Shown: one piece after another, positions 26,907-41,693 of the stretch
Position numbering within the stretch: position 1 is the stretch's first letter
Layout of the letters: the number at the start of each line of letters is the position of its first letter
Position numbers and translations under genes: made by a program
The notes under the pieces: generated by a model
What the model saw: the letters and a program-made list of their open reading frames with translations, nothing else
Databases searched by the model: none
What the model was told of the DNA's origin: nothing
From: an uncultured Actinomycetes bacterium
GTDB lineage: Bacteria; Actinomycetota; Acidimicrobiia; Acidimicrobiales; RAAP-2
NCBI GenBank assembly: GCA_903870905.1
Contig: CAIQEU010000048.1
Location: forward strand, 1-46,028
Direction of reading: 5' to 3'
DNA: 46,028 nucleotides

Positions 26907-26919
26907 ATTCGGCAGAGTG
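26896..26919 (-). terminator. Hairpin directly behind rpsJ
   Basis: CACTCTGCC-GAATTT-GGCAGAGTG on the minus strand is a perfect 9-pair stem starting one base after the rpsJ stop. It is followed by GTCAAAAGGG instead of a T-run, so it is at best a non-canonical terminator of the rpsL-to-rpsJ unit. It shares bases with the rplC -35 box. Confidence 0.5.
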
Positions 26920-26920
26920 C

Positions 26921-27247
26921 TCAGCTCTGTTGGAGCTTGATCTCGATGTCCACACCGGCGGGAAGGTCGAGTCGCTGAAGCGAGTCAACCGTCTTCGGGG
27001 TGTGCTCGACGATGTCGACCAGGCGCTTGTGCACCCGCATCTCGAAGTGCTCACGGGAGTCCTTGTGCTTGTGGGGACCACGAATCACCGTGTAGCGGTG
27101 CTTCTCGGTCGGCAGCGGCACAGGACCTTGGACCTTAGCCTGGGTCCGCAACACCGTCTGGACGATCTTCTCCGTCGACTGGTCGAGGATTTCGTGATCG
27201 TACGCCTTCAGGCGGATGCGGATCTTCTGGCGCGGACCATCAGCCAT
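26921..27247 (-). CDS. rpsJ: 30S ribosomal protein S10
   Basis: 30S head protein, also NusE in transcription antitermination with NusG and NusB. It is 108 residues: [47 protein letters not shown] across the centre, and [12 protein letters not shown] at the end. It starts 9 bases after tuf, so it belongs to the rpsL-rpsG-fusA-tuf unit here and is separated from rplC by a terminator-like hairpin and a promoter. Confidence 0.98.
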   Translation of the reverse strand: MADGPRQKIRIRLKAYDHEILDQSTEKIVQTVLRTQAKVQGPVPLPTEKHRYTVIRGPHKHKDSREHFEMRVHKRLVDIVEHTPKTVDSLQRLDLPAGVDIEIKLQQS

Positions 27248-27255
27248 CGTCAGAC

Positions 27256-28443
<1,188 letters not shown>

Positions 28444-28491
28444 GGCTGGCTACTTCTCCATCTTGATCGGACGAACCGCTTGGGCTCGCCA

Positions 28492-28507
28492 CAACGGTCG
28501 CCCGTTG
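28492..28507 (-). promoter_or_regulatory. GNRA tetraloop hairpin in the fusA-tuf gap
   Basis: CAACGG-GCGA-CCGTTG on the minus strand is a perfect 6-pair stem closed by a GCGA tetraloop, 49 bases before the tuf ATG. Upstream in the same gap GGGA-TTCG-TCCC forms a short second hairpin. They may stabilise the highly expressed tuf message or serve as a processing site; no T-run is present. Confidence 0.4.
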
Positions 28508-28564
28508 CCTGGTTGTTTGGTGGTTTGGGACGAATCCCGCCCCGGGGTACTACTGCAGGTGGCT

Positions 28565-30664
28565 TTAGGCCCCTTGCACTCTCGCCACAATCTCCTTGGC
28601 GATCGAGTCGGGAACTTCTTGGTACGAATGGAACTGCATCGTGTACTGCGCCCGACCCTGAGTGCGTGAGCGCAGGTCTGTAGCGTAGCCGAACATATCC
28701 GACAGCGGAACCTGCGCCCGAATCACGTGGCTGCTGCCCCGCTGATCCATGCCTTCAACTCGCCCACGGCGAGAGGAGAGGTCACCAATGACGTCACCCA
28801 TGTAGTCCTCGGGCGTCACGACCTCAACGGCCATGATGGGCTCGAGCAGCACGGGGCTCGCCATACGAGTGGCCTTCTTAATCGCCAGCGAACCGGCAAT
28901 CTTGAACGCCATTTCGGAGGAGTCGACGTCGTGGTAGGAGCCGTAGGTGAGCTTCACGCGGAGGTCCACCATTGGGTAGCCAGCGAGCACACCCGAGGTG
29001 AGCGACTCTTCAATACCGGCGTTGATCGAAGGGATGTACTCCTTCGGAATCACACCACCGGTGATGTCGTCGACGAACTCGTAGCCGCCGCCGGGGCCGG
29101 TTGGCTCCACGGTGATGACGACGTGGCCGTACTGACCCTTACCACCGGTCTGGCGGACGTACTTCTCTTCCACCTTCTCGACGGTCTTGCGAATCGTCTC
29201 GCGGTAGGCGACCTGTGGCTTACCAACGTTGGCGTCCACCGAGAACTCACGGAGCATGCGGTCGACGAGGACTTCCAAGTGAAGCTCACCCATACCGGAG
29301 ATGACGGTCTGGTTGGTCTCTTCGTCGGTGCGGACTCGGAAGGTGGGGTCTTCCTCGGAGAGGGCGTAGAGCGCCTTCGAGAGCTTGTCCTGGTCGGCCT
29401 TGGTCTTCGGCTCCACGGCAACGTGGATGACCGGCTCGGGGAACACGAGCTCCTCCAAGACGATCGGATTGCCCGGGTCACACAGCGTGTCACCGGTGCG
29501 GGTGTTCTTCAGGCCAACGGCGGCGAAGATGTCACCGGCGTAGACCGCATCGCGGTCTTCACGGGTATTGGCATGCATCTCGAGGATGCGGCCAATACGC
29601 TCCTTGTGACCACCACGGGTGGAGTTGATCACGGTGTCACCCTTGCCGAGCGATCCCGAGTACACCCGAACGTAGGTGAGCTTGCCGACGTAGGGGTCGG
29701 TCATGATCTTGAAGGCGAGTGCCGAGAACGGCGCCTTGTCGTCGCACTCACGCTCGACTTCAGTGTCCTTGTTGGGCAGAGTGCCCTTGGTGGCCGGGAG
29801 GTCGAGCGGCGAGGGCAGGTAGTCACAGACGGCGTCGAGCATGGGCTGGACACCCTTGTTCTTGAACGCGGTGCCGCAGAGCACTGGGGTGATCTCGTTG
29901 GCGAGGGTTGCCTTGCGGATCGCCGCCTTCAAGTCGGCCACGGTGATCTCTTCTTCGGCGAGGTACTTCTCCATGATTGCGTCGTCGAAGTTCGAGAGGT
30001 TGTCGATGAGGTTCTGGTGCGCCTCTTCGGCCTCGAGCTGCAGGTGCTCGGGGATCGGGCCGGTCTCGAAGTCCTGGCCCTTCTCGTCCTTGTAGATCGT
30101 GGCGTTCATGGCCACGACATCGACGATGCCGAGGAACTCAGACTCCGCACCAATCGGGAGCTGGATGATGGCAGGGTTCGCGTCGAGGCGGTCCTTGATC
30201 ATCTCCACGCAGCGCTCGAAGTTCGCACCCGTGCGGTCCATCTTGTTGATGAAGCAGATGCGGGGCACGCCGTACTTGTTGGCCTGGCGCCACACCGTCT
30301 CGGTCTGGGGCTCCACACCGGCGACGGCGTCGTAGACCGCCACGGCACCGTCGAGCACGCGGAGACTGCGCTCTACCTCAACGGTGAAGTCCACGTGGCC
30401 CGGGGTGTCGATGATGTTGATGAGGATGTCACCCCAGCGACAGGTGGTCGCTGCAGAGGTGATGGTGATCCCACGCTCTTGCTCTTGGACCATCCAGTCC
30501 ATGGTGGCAGCACCTTCGTGGACTTCACCGATCTTGTAGTTCTTGCCGGTGTAGTACAAGATGCGCTCAGTCGTCGTGGTCTTACCCGCGTCGATGTGCG
30601 CCATGATGCCGATGTTGCGGGTCCGCGACAGTGATACTGGGCGAGCCGGGAGTGCGTCTGCCAT
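28565..30664 (-). CDS. fusA: Elongation factor G
   Basis: Translocation and ribosome-recycling GTPase, 699 residues. G motifs are AHIDAGKTT (about residues 21-29), DTPGHVDF and NKMD. Domain IV and V marks include [10 protein letters not shown] and the C-terminal [11 protein letters not shown]. It follows rpsG by 25 bases in the canonical rpsL-rpsG-fusA-tuf order. The C-terminus is full length. Confidence 0.99.
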   Translation of the reverse strand: MADALPARPVSLSRTRNIGIMAHIDAGKTTTTERILYYTGKNYKIGEVHEGAATMDWMVQEQERGITITSAATTCRWGDILINIIDTPGHVDFTVEVERSLRVLDGAVAVYDAVAGVEPQTETVWRQANKYGVPRICFINKMDRTGANFERCVEMIKDRLDANPAIIQLPIGAESEFLGIVDVVAMNATIYKDEKGQDFETGPIPEHLQLEAEEAHQNLIDNLSNFDDAIMEKYLAEEEITVADLKAAIRKATLANEITPVLCGTAFKNKGVQPMLDAVCDYLPSPLDLPATKGTLPNKDTEVERECDDKAPFSALAFKIMTDPYVGKLTYVRVYSGSLGKGDTVINSTRGGHKERIGRILEMHANTREDRDAVYAGDIFAAVGLKNTRTGDTLCDPGNPIVLEELVFPEPVIHVAVEPKTKADQDKLSKALYALSEEDPTFRVRTDEETNQTVISGMGELHLEVLVDRMLREFSVDANVGKPQVAYRETIRKTVEKVEEKYVRQTGGKGQYGHVVITVEPTGPGGGYEFVDDITGGVIPKEYIPSINAGIEESLTSGVLAGYPMVDLRVKLTYGSYHDVDSSEMAFKIAGSLAIKKATRMASPVLLEPIMAVEVVTPEDYMGDVIGDLSSRRGRVEGMDQRGSSHVIRAQVPLSDMFGYATDLRSRTQGRAQYTMQFHSYQEVPDSIAKEIVARVQGA

Positions 30665-30689
30665 CTCTATCTCTCTCTAAGTGCCCGGA

Positions 30690-31160
30690 CTACCAGCGGT
30701 AGTGGGCGAAGGCCTTGTTGGATTCGGCCATCTTCTGCAGGTCTTCGCGGCGCTTGTAGGCGGCGCCGATGCCGTTGCTGGCGTCGAGGATCTCGTTCGC
30801 CAAGCGCTCGGCCATGGTCTTCTCACGACGGGACTGGCTGTAGCCCACGAGCCAACGAATGGCCAGCGTGGTCGCACGACGAGGACGAACCTCGACGGGA
30901 ACCTGGTAGGTCGCACCACCGACTCGGCGGCTGCGGACTTCAAGCTCAGGGCGGATGTTCTCCACCGCGCGCTTCAAGACGGCGACGGGGTCGCCCTCGG
31001 TGCGCTGGCCCACGAGCTCGAGGGCACTGTAGACAATGCGCTCAGCGGTCGTGCGCTTGCCGCGCTGGAGGACCTTGTTGACAACCTGGGTGACGAGAAC
31101 GGAGCGGTAGACCGGGTCCGGGTGCAGTTCACGACGGGCGGGAGGGCCGTTGCGGGACAT
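30690..31160 (-). CDS. rpsG: 30S ribosomal protein S7
   Basis: Primary binder that organises the 30S head, and str-operon repressor in E. coli. It is 156 residues: [21 protein letters not shown] signature region, [14 protein letters not shown] and the end [20 protein letters not shown] in pieces. It begins 3 bases after rpsL. Confidence 0.98.
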   Translation of the reverse strand: MSRNGPPARRELHPDPVYRSVLVTQVVNKVLQRGKRTTAERIVYSALELVGQRTEGDPVAVLKRAVENIRPELEVRSRRVGGATYQVPVEVRPRRATTLAIRWLVGYSQSRREKTMAERLANEILDASNGIGAAYKRREDLQKMAESNKAFAHYRW

Positions 31161-31163
31161 GGA

Positions 31164-31535
31164 CTACTTCTCCTTCTTCGCGCCGTAGAGGCTGCGGGCT
31201 TGGCTGCGCTCACGAACACCAGAGGTGTCGAGAGCGCCGCGAATGATCTTGTAGCGGACACCTGGGAGGTCCTTCACACGGCCACCACGCACGAGCACGA
31301 TGGAGTGCTCTTGCAGGTTGTGGCCAACGCCTGGGATGTAGGCGGTGACTTCGACACCCGAGGTGAGGCGAACACGGGCCACCTTACGGAGGGCAGAGTT
31401 CGGCTTCTTCGGGGTCGTCGTGTAGACGCGGGTGCAGACGCCTCGGCGCTGCGGGGCGCCCTTGAGCGCTGGGGTCTTGGTCTTGGAGACCTTGGCCTGG
31501 CGCCCGGTGCGGACGAGCTGGGAAATTGTGGGCAC
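31164..31535 (-). CDS. rpsL: 30S ribosomal protein S12
   Basis: Decoding-centre protein, 123 residues. Marks are [33 protein letters not shown] with the lysine pair of streptomycin-sensitive ribosomes, and [14 protein letters not shown] with the second fidelity lysine. Both lysines are wild-type. The start codon is GTG. It leads the str operon behind its own promoter in the 141-base gap after rpoC. Confidence 0.98.
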   Translation of the reverse strand: MPTISQLVRTGRQAKVSKTKTPALKGAPQRRGVCTRVYTTTPKKPNSALRKVARVRLTSGVEVTAYIPGVGHNLQEHSIVLVRGGRVKDLPGVRYKIIRGALDTSGVRERSQARSLYGAKKEK

Positions 31536-31610
31536 GCGTGAACCTCAGTTGTTCGATCGGAACTGCACTACAGAACGAGCCAGCGGAACCATCACGCCGA
31601 GCACGGAAGA

Positions 31611-31628
31611 GAGATGCTAGAGCATCTC
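31611..31628 (-). promoter_or_regulatory. Inverted repeat covering the rpsL -10 box
   Basis: GAGATGC-TCTA-GCATCTC is a perfect 7-base inverted repeat whose centre and 3' arm contain the TAGCAT -10 box. As DNA it could be an operator for a dimeric regulator. As RNA it could be a second hairpin behind rpoC, though no T-run follows. Confidence 0.4.
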
Positions 31629-31642
31629 CCCCGGCTCGGCAA
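31614..31642 (-). promoter_or_regulatory. Promoter for rpsL-rpsG-fusA-tuf-rpsJ
   Basis: Minus-strand TTGCCG (31637-31642) and TAGCAT (31614-31619) are 17 bases apart, four of six consensus matches each. Predicted start is near 31607, leaving a leader of about 70 bases. The -35 box lies inside the hairpin that follows rpoC. Confidence 0.55.
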
Positions 31643-31652
31643 GATGGCCGAG
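31635..31652 (-). terminator. Hairpin behind rpoC
   Basis: CTCGGC-CATCTT-GCCGAG on the minus strand, 6 pairs with a six-base loop, 24 bases after the rpoC stop and followed by a G-run rather than T-run. It is a weak terminator candidate. The last two loop bases plus the 3' arm make the TTGCCG -35 of the str promoter. Confidence 0.4.
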
Positions 31653-31676
31653 GCAGGACGGGTAAAACTCAGGGAT

Positions 31677-35692
<4,016 letters not shown>

Positions 35693-35693
<1 letters not shown>

Positions 35694-38600
35694 CAGAAGT
35701 TCCTCGTCTGCCTCTCTGCCTCACGGCGAGCGTCCTCTTCATCCGACCCACGCTCAGGTCGGCTGATGTCGATGCCGAGTTCCTCGGCGGTACGGAAGAT
35801 GTCCTCGTCGATCTCGTTCATCTTGATCTCGAACCCATCACGGTTCAGGACCTCGACGTCGAGGCAGAGCGACTGCATTTCCTTGATGAGTACCTTGAAG
35901 CTCTCGGGAATCCCGGGCTCAGGGATGTTCTCGCCCTTGACGATGGCCTCGTAGACCTTCACGCGGCCGAGCACGTCGTCGGACTTGATGGTGAGCAACT
36001 CCTGAAGGGCGTAGGCGGCACCGAATGCTTCGAGGGCCCACACCTCCATCTCACCGAATCGCTGTCCACCGAACTGGGCCTTACCACCGAGGGGCTGCTG
36101 GGTGATCATGGAGTACGGGCCCGTCGAGCGTGCGTGGATCTTGTCGTCAACCAAGTGGTTGAGCTTCAAGATGTAGACGTAGCCAACGGTGATTGGGTTG
36201 TCGTAGGGCTCACCGGTGCGACCGTTGAAGAGGGTGACCTTGCCGTCGTTGCCCATGAGGACGTCGCCACCGGTGGCGGCGTCGGCGTTGAGGGTCGCGA
36301 ACAACTTCTGGATGGTCGGGTGCTTGCCCGCCTTCTCCTCTTCGTCCCAGTGCGCACCATCGAAGGCCGGGGTCGCAACCCACTTGGCCGGAACGGTACG
36401 GGGGCGGGTCTTTCGGAACTGGCCGTCGCCAATACCCGAGGTGCCAACCCCGTCGTTCGAGGCTTCACCCTTCCAACCGTGACGAGCGGCGTAGCCGAGG
36501 TGGGCCTCCAAGACCTGACCAACGTTCATGCGGCTCGGCACACCGAGGGGGTTCAAGATGATGTCGACGGGGGTTCCATCGGCGAGGAACGGCATGTCCT
36601 CGACGGGGAGGATCTTGGAGATGACACCCTTGTTGCCGTGACGACCGGCGAGCTTGTCACCTTCGGAGATCTTGCGCTTCTGCGCGACGTAGACGTGCAC
36701 GAGCTCGTTGACGCCCGGAGGCAGCTCGGTTGCGGAGTCACGGGAGTAGACCTTGACGTCGATGACGGTTCCAGCTTCGCCGTGGGGAACCTTGAGGGAG
36801 GTGTCACGGACCTCGCGGGCCTTCTCACCGAAGATCGCACGGAGCAGCCGTTCTTCAGGGGTCTGCTCGGTCTCACCCTTCGGCGTGACCTTTCCAACGA
36901 GCACGTCACCAGGACCAACGTCGGCGCCGACGCGGATGATGCCGCGGTCGTCCAAGTTGGCCAAGATGTCCTCGGAGAGGTTCGGGATGTCCCGGGTGAT
37001 CTCTTCGGCACCGAGCTTCGTGTCGCGGGCGTCGACCTCGTACTTCTCAATGTGGATTGAGGTGAGGACGTCGTCCTTGACGAGGCGCTCCGACAAGATG
37101 ATGGCGTCTTCGTAGTTGTAGCCCTCCCATGGCATGAAGGCCACGAGCAGGTTCTTGCCCAGCGCCAGGTCGCCGTGGTCCGTCGAGGGGCCATCGGCGA
37201 GGAGGTCGCCCTTGGCGACCTGCTGGCCTTCGTCCACGCGGACCTTGTGGTTGACGCTGGTGTTCTGGTTGGAACGGGCGAACTTGTTGAGGCGGTAGGT
37301 CTTCTTGTCGAGCTTCTTGCCGAGGCGGTCCTTCTGGCCCGACTTGTACTCCACCGTGATGTGGGTGGCGTCGACTTCGACCACCTTTCCGTCACCCTCA
37401 GCGAGGATCACATCACCGGCGTCGCGCGCTGCGTACTCCTCGATGCCGGTGCCCACGTAGGGGGCTTCGGCCACGACGAGCGGAACAGCCTGCTTCTGCA
37501 TGTTGGCGCCCATGAGCGCACGGTTGGCGTCGTCGTGCTCAACGAAGGGGATGAGCGAAGTGGAGACCGAGATGATCTGCTTCGGACTCACGTCCATAAG
37601 GTCAACCTCAGACGGTGGCACGTAGTCGATCTCCGACGTCGTACCGGTCACGTTGCGGTTCTGACCAACGAGCACACCGGTGCCCTCTGGTCCACGACGC
37701 ACGAGGACCCGGTCCTCGGTGAAGTTCCCCTTGGCATCGATCGGCGCGTTGGCCTGGGCAATGACGTAGTTCTCTTCTTCAGCGGCGTCGTAGTAGACGA
37801 TCTCGTCGGTCACGCGACCCTTGACGACCTTGCGGTACGGCGTCTCAATGAAGCCGTAGTCGTTGACCCGTGCGTAGGTCGCGAGCGCACCAATGAGGCC
37901 GATGTTCGGGCCTTCAGGGGTCTCGATGGGGCACATACGTCCGTAGTGCGAGGAGTGCACGTCTCGGACTTCGAAGCCGGCACGCTCACGTGACAGACCA
38001 CCAGGCCCAAGCGCGGAGAGACGACGCTTGTGGGCGAGGCCAGCCAACGGGTTGATCTGGTCCATGAACTGGCTGAGTTGGGAGGTCGCGAAGAACTCCT
38101 TGGTCGCAGCCACGACCGGGCGAATGTTGATCAGGCTCTGTGGCGTGATCGCCTCGACGTCTTGGGTCGACATACGCTCCTTGACGACGCGCTCCATGCG
38201 GGAGAGACCAACGCGCACCTGGTTCTGGATGAGTTCGCCGACCGAGCGGATCCGACGGTTGGCGAAGTGATCCTGGTCGTCGATGCGGTAGGTCGACTGA
38301 CGCTCGGTCTGCTCGAGACCCAAGTGGAGCAGGTAGGTCACCGCGGCGAGGATCTCGCTGCGGCTGAGGACGCCTTGGTCATCACCTGGCTTGTCGAGGG
38401 TCACGCCGAAGAGCTCTTCAATCTTGTCGATCTCTGGTCCGAGCTTGCGAGCGAGCTTGTAGCGACCAACGCGGGTCAGGTCGTAGCGCTTGGGGTCGAA
38501 GTAGGCGCGGTCGAAGTACTGCTCCGCGGCGATGATCGACTTCGGCTCACCTGGTCGAGCGAGTTCGTAGATGCGCAGCAGCGAGTCTTCGCGGGTCGGG

Positions 38601-39316
38601 TAGAGGTGACCCTCCTTCTCCCACTGGTGCTGGAGGAAGCTGAAGTGCTCCACGAAGCGTGCGAGGAACGCCTCGTCGGTGTAACCGAGCGCACGGAGCA
38701 GCACGAAGATGCCAATGCGACGCTTGCGGGCGATGCGGGCGCCGGCAGAGATGTAGGAGCCAGTGGTGCCGTTCGGCAGCTTCTGGTTCTTCTTCTCCTC
38801 AATGTCGAACTCGATCCACTCACCGCGGTAGGGGTGGATGGTCCCGGAGAAGATGGTCTTCACGTCACGCCCGGGCTGGAAGATGACTCCAGGGGACCTG
38901 ACGAGCTGGGAGACAACGACCCGCTCGGTACCGTTGACGATGAAGGTTCCGCGGTCGGTCATGACGGGGAAGTCCCCCATGAACACCGTCTGCTCCTTGA
39001 TTTCGCCAGTCTCGGCGTTCATGAAGCGGGCACGCACAAAGACTGGAGCGTTGTAGGTCATGCCCTTCTCGCGGCACTCCTCAACGGTGAACTTCGGCGG
39101 TGGACGAAGGTCTTCGTCGGTAGGGTCGAATTCGAGCTCGAGCTGCAAGCGACCGGAGTGGTCCTCAATCGGACTGATGTCCTCAAAGGCCTCCTTCAGA
39201 CCGTGGTCCAAGAACCACGTGAACGAGTCGCGCTGGACGGCGATCAGATCCGGGAGGGCGAGTGCCTCGCTGATATTGGCGAATGAGAAGCGATCAATGC
39301 TGGACCGAGAAGGCAA
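35693..39316 (-). CDS. rpoB: DNA-directed RNA polymerase subunit beta (TTG start)
   Basis: Second catalytic subunit, 1207 residues. The rifampicin pocket reads [16 protein letters not shown] then [12 protein letters not shown]; the usual asparagine (or threonine in some phyla) after MDQ is isoleucine here. [12 protein letters not shown]-type [16 protein letters not shown] and the C-terminal clamp motifs [17 protein letters not shown] are intact. The only suitable start codon is a TTG; GGAG lies 6 bases before it and no ATG or GTG is found nearby in frame. It follows rplL after a 281-base gap containing hairpins. Confidence 0.98.
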
Positions 39317-39450
39317 CGGGCTCTCCAGATGGTGCGTGAGTATGGCAGGGAACTACGAACGGCTGACTTGGGTGCTCCATACGCGTCGTCACGGCGCGCA
39401 GTATCACCACGTTGAGGGAGGGAAGAAAAAGACTACCACAGCAAGGAGCG

Positions 39451-39479
39451 AGCCTACCCATGAAGAGAGGCCAAAGCAA
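39451..39479 (-). promoter_or_regulatory. Possible promoter for rpoB-rpoC
   Basis: Minus-strand TTGCTT (39474-39479) and TAGGCT (39451-39456) are 17 bases apart; the -35 overlaps the 3' arm of the strong hairpin behind rplL. The -35 match is poor, so this is tentative. Between it and rpoB lie ~130 bases in which I see no further feature beyond the ribosome-binding GGAG. Confidence 0.25.
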
Positions 39480-39506
39480 CCGGGGGTCTCATGACCCCCG
39501 GTTGCT
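39475..39506 (-). terminator. Strong 14-pair hairpin between rplL and rpoB
   Basis: AGCAACCGGGGGTC pairs perfectly with GACCCCCGGTTGCT around an ATGA loop. On the minus strand it is followed by TTTGGCC, a minimal T-run. It lies 91 bases after the rplL stop and fits an attenuator that lowers rpoBC relative to rplJL, as is known for the E. coli L10-beta operon. Confidence 0.65.
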
Positions 39507-39526
39507 CTCAGTTTTCCCAGCTCCGT

Positions 39527-39542
39527 CCCGATTGAGATCGGG
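39527..39542 (-). promoter_or_regulatory. Second hairpin in the rplL-rpoB gap
   Basis: CCCGAT-CTCA-ATCGGG on the minus strand is a perfect 6-pair stem 20 bases upstream of the strong hairpin. An RNase processing site is known in the equivalent E. coli gap; a similar role here is a guess. Confidence 0.35.
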
Positions 39543-39597
39543 TCGAGTGGCGACACCGAGCACATTGAGCGCTCGGCGTTCCTCCGCCCTCGAGGTG

Positions 39598-39993
39598 CTA
39601 CTTGACTTCGACGGTGGCGCCTTCGGCCTCGAGGGCCTCCTTGGCCTTCGCTGCGTCGTCCTTGGACACCTTCTCGAGGACGGCCTTCGGAGCGGCGTCG
39701 ACGAGGTCCTTGGCCTCCTTGAGGCCCAGGTTGGTGAGGGCGCGCACGACCTTGATGACGCCGATCTTCTTGTCACCAGCCGAAGCGAGGATGACGTCGA
39801 AGTCGGACTTCTCGTCCTCGCCACCGTCAGCGGCGCCTGCGCCACCAGCCGGTGCGACCATGGCGACAGCTGCCGGAGCGGCTGCGGTCACGCCGAACTT
39901 CTCTTCGAATTCCTTGAGCAACTCGCTGAGCTCGATGACGGTGAGCTCGGCGATTCCGTCGAGGATCTGCTCCTTGGTGAGGCTTCCTGCCAT
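39598..39993 (-). CDS. rplL: 50S ribosomal protein L7/L12
   Basis: Stalk protein that recruits translational GTPases, 131 residues. N-terminal dimerisation part to about residue 35, then an alanine- and glycine-rich hinge ([20 protein letters not shown]), and the C-terminal domain with [20 protein letters not shown] and the [16 protein letters not shown] signature. It starts 47 bases after rplJ. Confidence 0.98.
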   Translation of the reverse strand: MAGSLTKEQILDGIAELTVIELSELLKEFEEKFGVTAAAPAAVAMVAPAGGAGAADGGEDEKSDFDVILASAGDKKIGVIKVVRALTNLGLKEAKDLVDAAPKAVLEKVSKDDAAKAKEALEAEGATVEVK

Positions 39994-40040
39994 TTGAATG
40001 GACTTCCTTTCGTTACTTGGATCTGGGGTGGTTGAGACGC

Positions 40041-40736
40041 CTACTCGGCGGACTCGCCCGTCTCGGGCTCGTCGGCCGCAGGGGCCTCTTCCGTCGGCTC
40101 ATCGGCCGTCGGCTCTTCCGCCGGAGCTTCTGCGACATCAGTCACAGCAGCTTCCGACTCGTCTGCGGCCGGAGCTGCAGGCGTTTCTTCTGCTGCGGCG
40201 GGAGCCGAAGCAGCGGCGGGCATGGAGTCGCGCAGGGCAGCGAGGCCGTAGGCGAGCGACTGAGGAACTGCCTTCATGAGACCAGCGAGGTTGCGCATCG
40301 GGGCCGCAAGGGCACCGGCGAACATCGACAGCAGGACCTCGCGAGACGGCAGGTCTGCGAGGGCGGTCAGGTCCTTGGCCGAGAGCACGGAGCCATCGAC
40401 CACGCCACCTTTCAAGACGAGCGTGGGAGTCGCCTTGGCGAAGTCACGGAGCGCCTTGGCAGCAGCGGAAACATCGCCTTGAACGAAGGCGATGCCGGTC
40501 GGGCCAACGAGCAGGTCGGCGAGACCGGCGTTCTCGGTGTCGGCGATCGCACGACGCACCAGGGTGTTCTTGAACACCTTGTAGTCACCACCGGCGGCCT
40601 TCATCGACTTGCGCAGGGTCTGGATCTGACCCACGGTCATGCCGCGGTACTCAGTGACGATTGCGCCATCAGCGGCTTCGAGGCGCTCGCGCACCTCGGC
40701 AACGACAGCTACCTTCTCGGGTCTCGGGTTGTCCAT
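40041..40736 (-). CDS. rplJ: 50S ribosomal protein L10 with acidic tail
   Basis: Stalk base protein and probable repressor of its own leader. The core has the usual [30 protein letters not shown] and [11 protein letters not shown]. Total is 231 residues against about 165-180 for typical L10. Residues from about 172 on form a tail of alanine, glutamate and proline ([17 protein letters not shown] and repeats). The tail follows the L12-binding helix. Confidence 0.97.
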   Translation of the reverse strand: MDNPRPEKVAVVAEVRERLEAADGAIVTEYRGMTVGQIQTLRKSMKAAGGDYKVFKNTLVRRAIADTENAGLADLLVGPTGIAFVQGDVSAAAKALRDFAKATPTLVLKGGVVDGSVLSAKDLTALADLPSREVLLSMFAGALAAPMRNLAGLMKAVPQSLAYGLAALRDSMPAAASAPAAAEETPAAPAADESEAAVTDVAEAPAEEPTADEPTEEAPAADEPETGESAE

Positions 40737-40755
40737 GGCTCCTCCGCCGGCTTGA

Positions 40756-40872
40756 CCGTCCGACTACGGACCTCGGACATCCAGCGGTGCAGAGCAGTAC
40801 CGACCGGTACCTCTCCTCACACCTCGTCAGGCGGGCTTCGCCCCTTCGGCACTTCGCAGTGCACCGGATGTC
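40756..40872 (-). ncRNA. L10-leader-type cis-regulatory RNA
   Basis: In the 218-base gap before rplJ, GACATCCGGTGC (40861-40872) pairs with GCACC-GCT-GGATGTC (40776-40790): 12 pairs broken by a three-base bulge, as in a kink-turn. Enclosed are GTACC-GGTC-GGTAC (40797-40810) and GGGC-GAA-GCCC, and GCACT-GCGA-AGTGC (40849-40862) overlaps the stem by two bases. GTCCG-TAGT-CGGAC lies after it. Position and the bulged stem agree with the known L10 leader bound by L10(L12)4. Confidence 0.7.
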
Positions 40873-40922
40873 TTCGGCATTTCTCGAATGTTGCGCCCCG
40901 AACTGCGGAGCGGGAATGCAGA

Positions 40923-40928
40923 GGCTAC
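40923..40928 (-). promoter_or_regulatory. Possible -10 box for rplJ-rplL
   Basis: TAGCCT on the minus strand lies about 50 bases upstream of the L10 leader stem. A TTGGCT is found 15 bases upstream, two shorter than the usual spacing, and no better -35 is visible. Read-through from rplK-rplA is also likely. Confidence 0.3.
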
Positions 40929-40954
40929 ACCATTTTCGGTACAGCCAAAAACGC

Positions 40955-41674
40955 TTAGGCGGAAACGAGTTCCTCGCGCACTTCACGTGCCTTGATCGGG
41001 TCGACCTTGACGCCGGGGCCCATCGTCGACGACAGCGTCACCGACAAGAGGTAGCGGCCCTTGGCCGAGGCGGGCTTGGCCCGGAAGAGCTCGTCAACGA
41101 CGGCGTAGATGTTCTCCACGAGCTGCTCCTTGGTGAAGGAGGCCTTGCCGACGCGAAGGTGGATGTTACCCACCTTGTCGGTGCGGTACTCCACCATGCC
41201 ACCCTTGAAGTCTTGGACGGCCTTGGCGACGTCCATGGTCACGGTTCCGGTCTTCGGGTTCGGCATGAGGCCACGAGGCCCGAGCACGCGACCGAGCGTT
41301 CCAACCTGGCCCATGAGGTCCGGGGTGGCAATCGCCACGTCGAAGTCTAAGAACCCACCGCTCACCTGAGCGACGAGGTCGTCGGCGCCAACGACATCGG
41401 CACCGGCAGCGCGCGCCGCGGCAGCGGCGTCACCAGCGGCGAAGACCGCCACGCGGTTGGTCTTGCCGGTTCCGGCCGGAAGCGAGAGGGTGCCGCGGAC
41501 GATCTGATCGGCCTTACGAGGGTCAACGCCGAGTCGGACGGCAATCTCCACCGTCTCATCGAACTTGGCTGAGGCCACCGACTTCACGAGGTCGACGGCC
41601 TCGCCAACCGTCAGGAGGGCGGTGCGGTCAACCTGCTTTGCTGCTGCGTCGTACTTCTTGCCGTGGGTAGGCAT
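40955..41674 (-). CDS. rplA: 50S ribosomal protein L1
   Basis: Mobile L1-stalk protein, 239 residues. Marks are [21 protein letters not shown] in sequence, [15 protein letters not shown] signature and [12 protein letters not shown]. It starts 19 bases after rplK. In E. coli L1 represses its own operon at the rplK leader; the gap here is too short to judge. Confidence 0.98.
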   Translation of the reverse strand: MPTHGKKYDAAAKQVDRTALLTVGEAVDLVKSVASAKFDETVEIAVRLGVDPRKADQIVRGTLSLPAGTGKTNRVAVFAAGDAAAAARAAGADVVGADDLVAQVSGGFLDFDVAIATPDLMGQVGTLGRVLGPRGLMPNPKTGTVTMDVAKAVQDFKGGMVEYRTDKVGNIHLRVGKASFTKEQLVENIYAVVDELFRAKPASAKGRYLLSVTLSSTMGPGVKVDPIKAREVREELVSA

Positions 41675-41693
41675 GGGTTTCTCTCTTTCCTAC

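Noticed and set aside
28727-30634. A 635-codon plus-strand open frame opposite fusA
   Set aside because: Antisense shadow of fusA with the same skewed composition and no recognisable motif.
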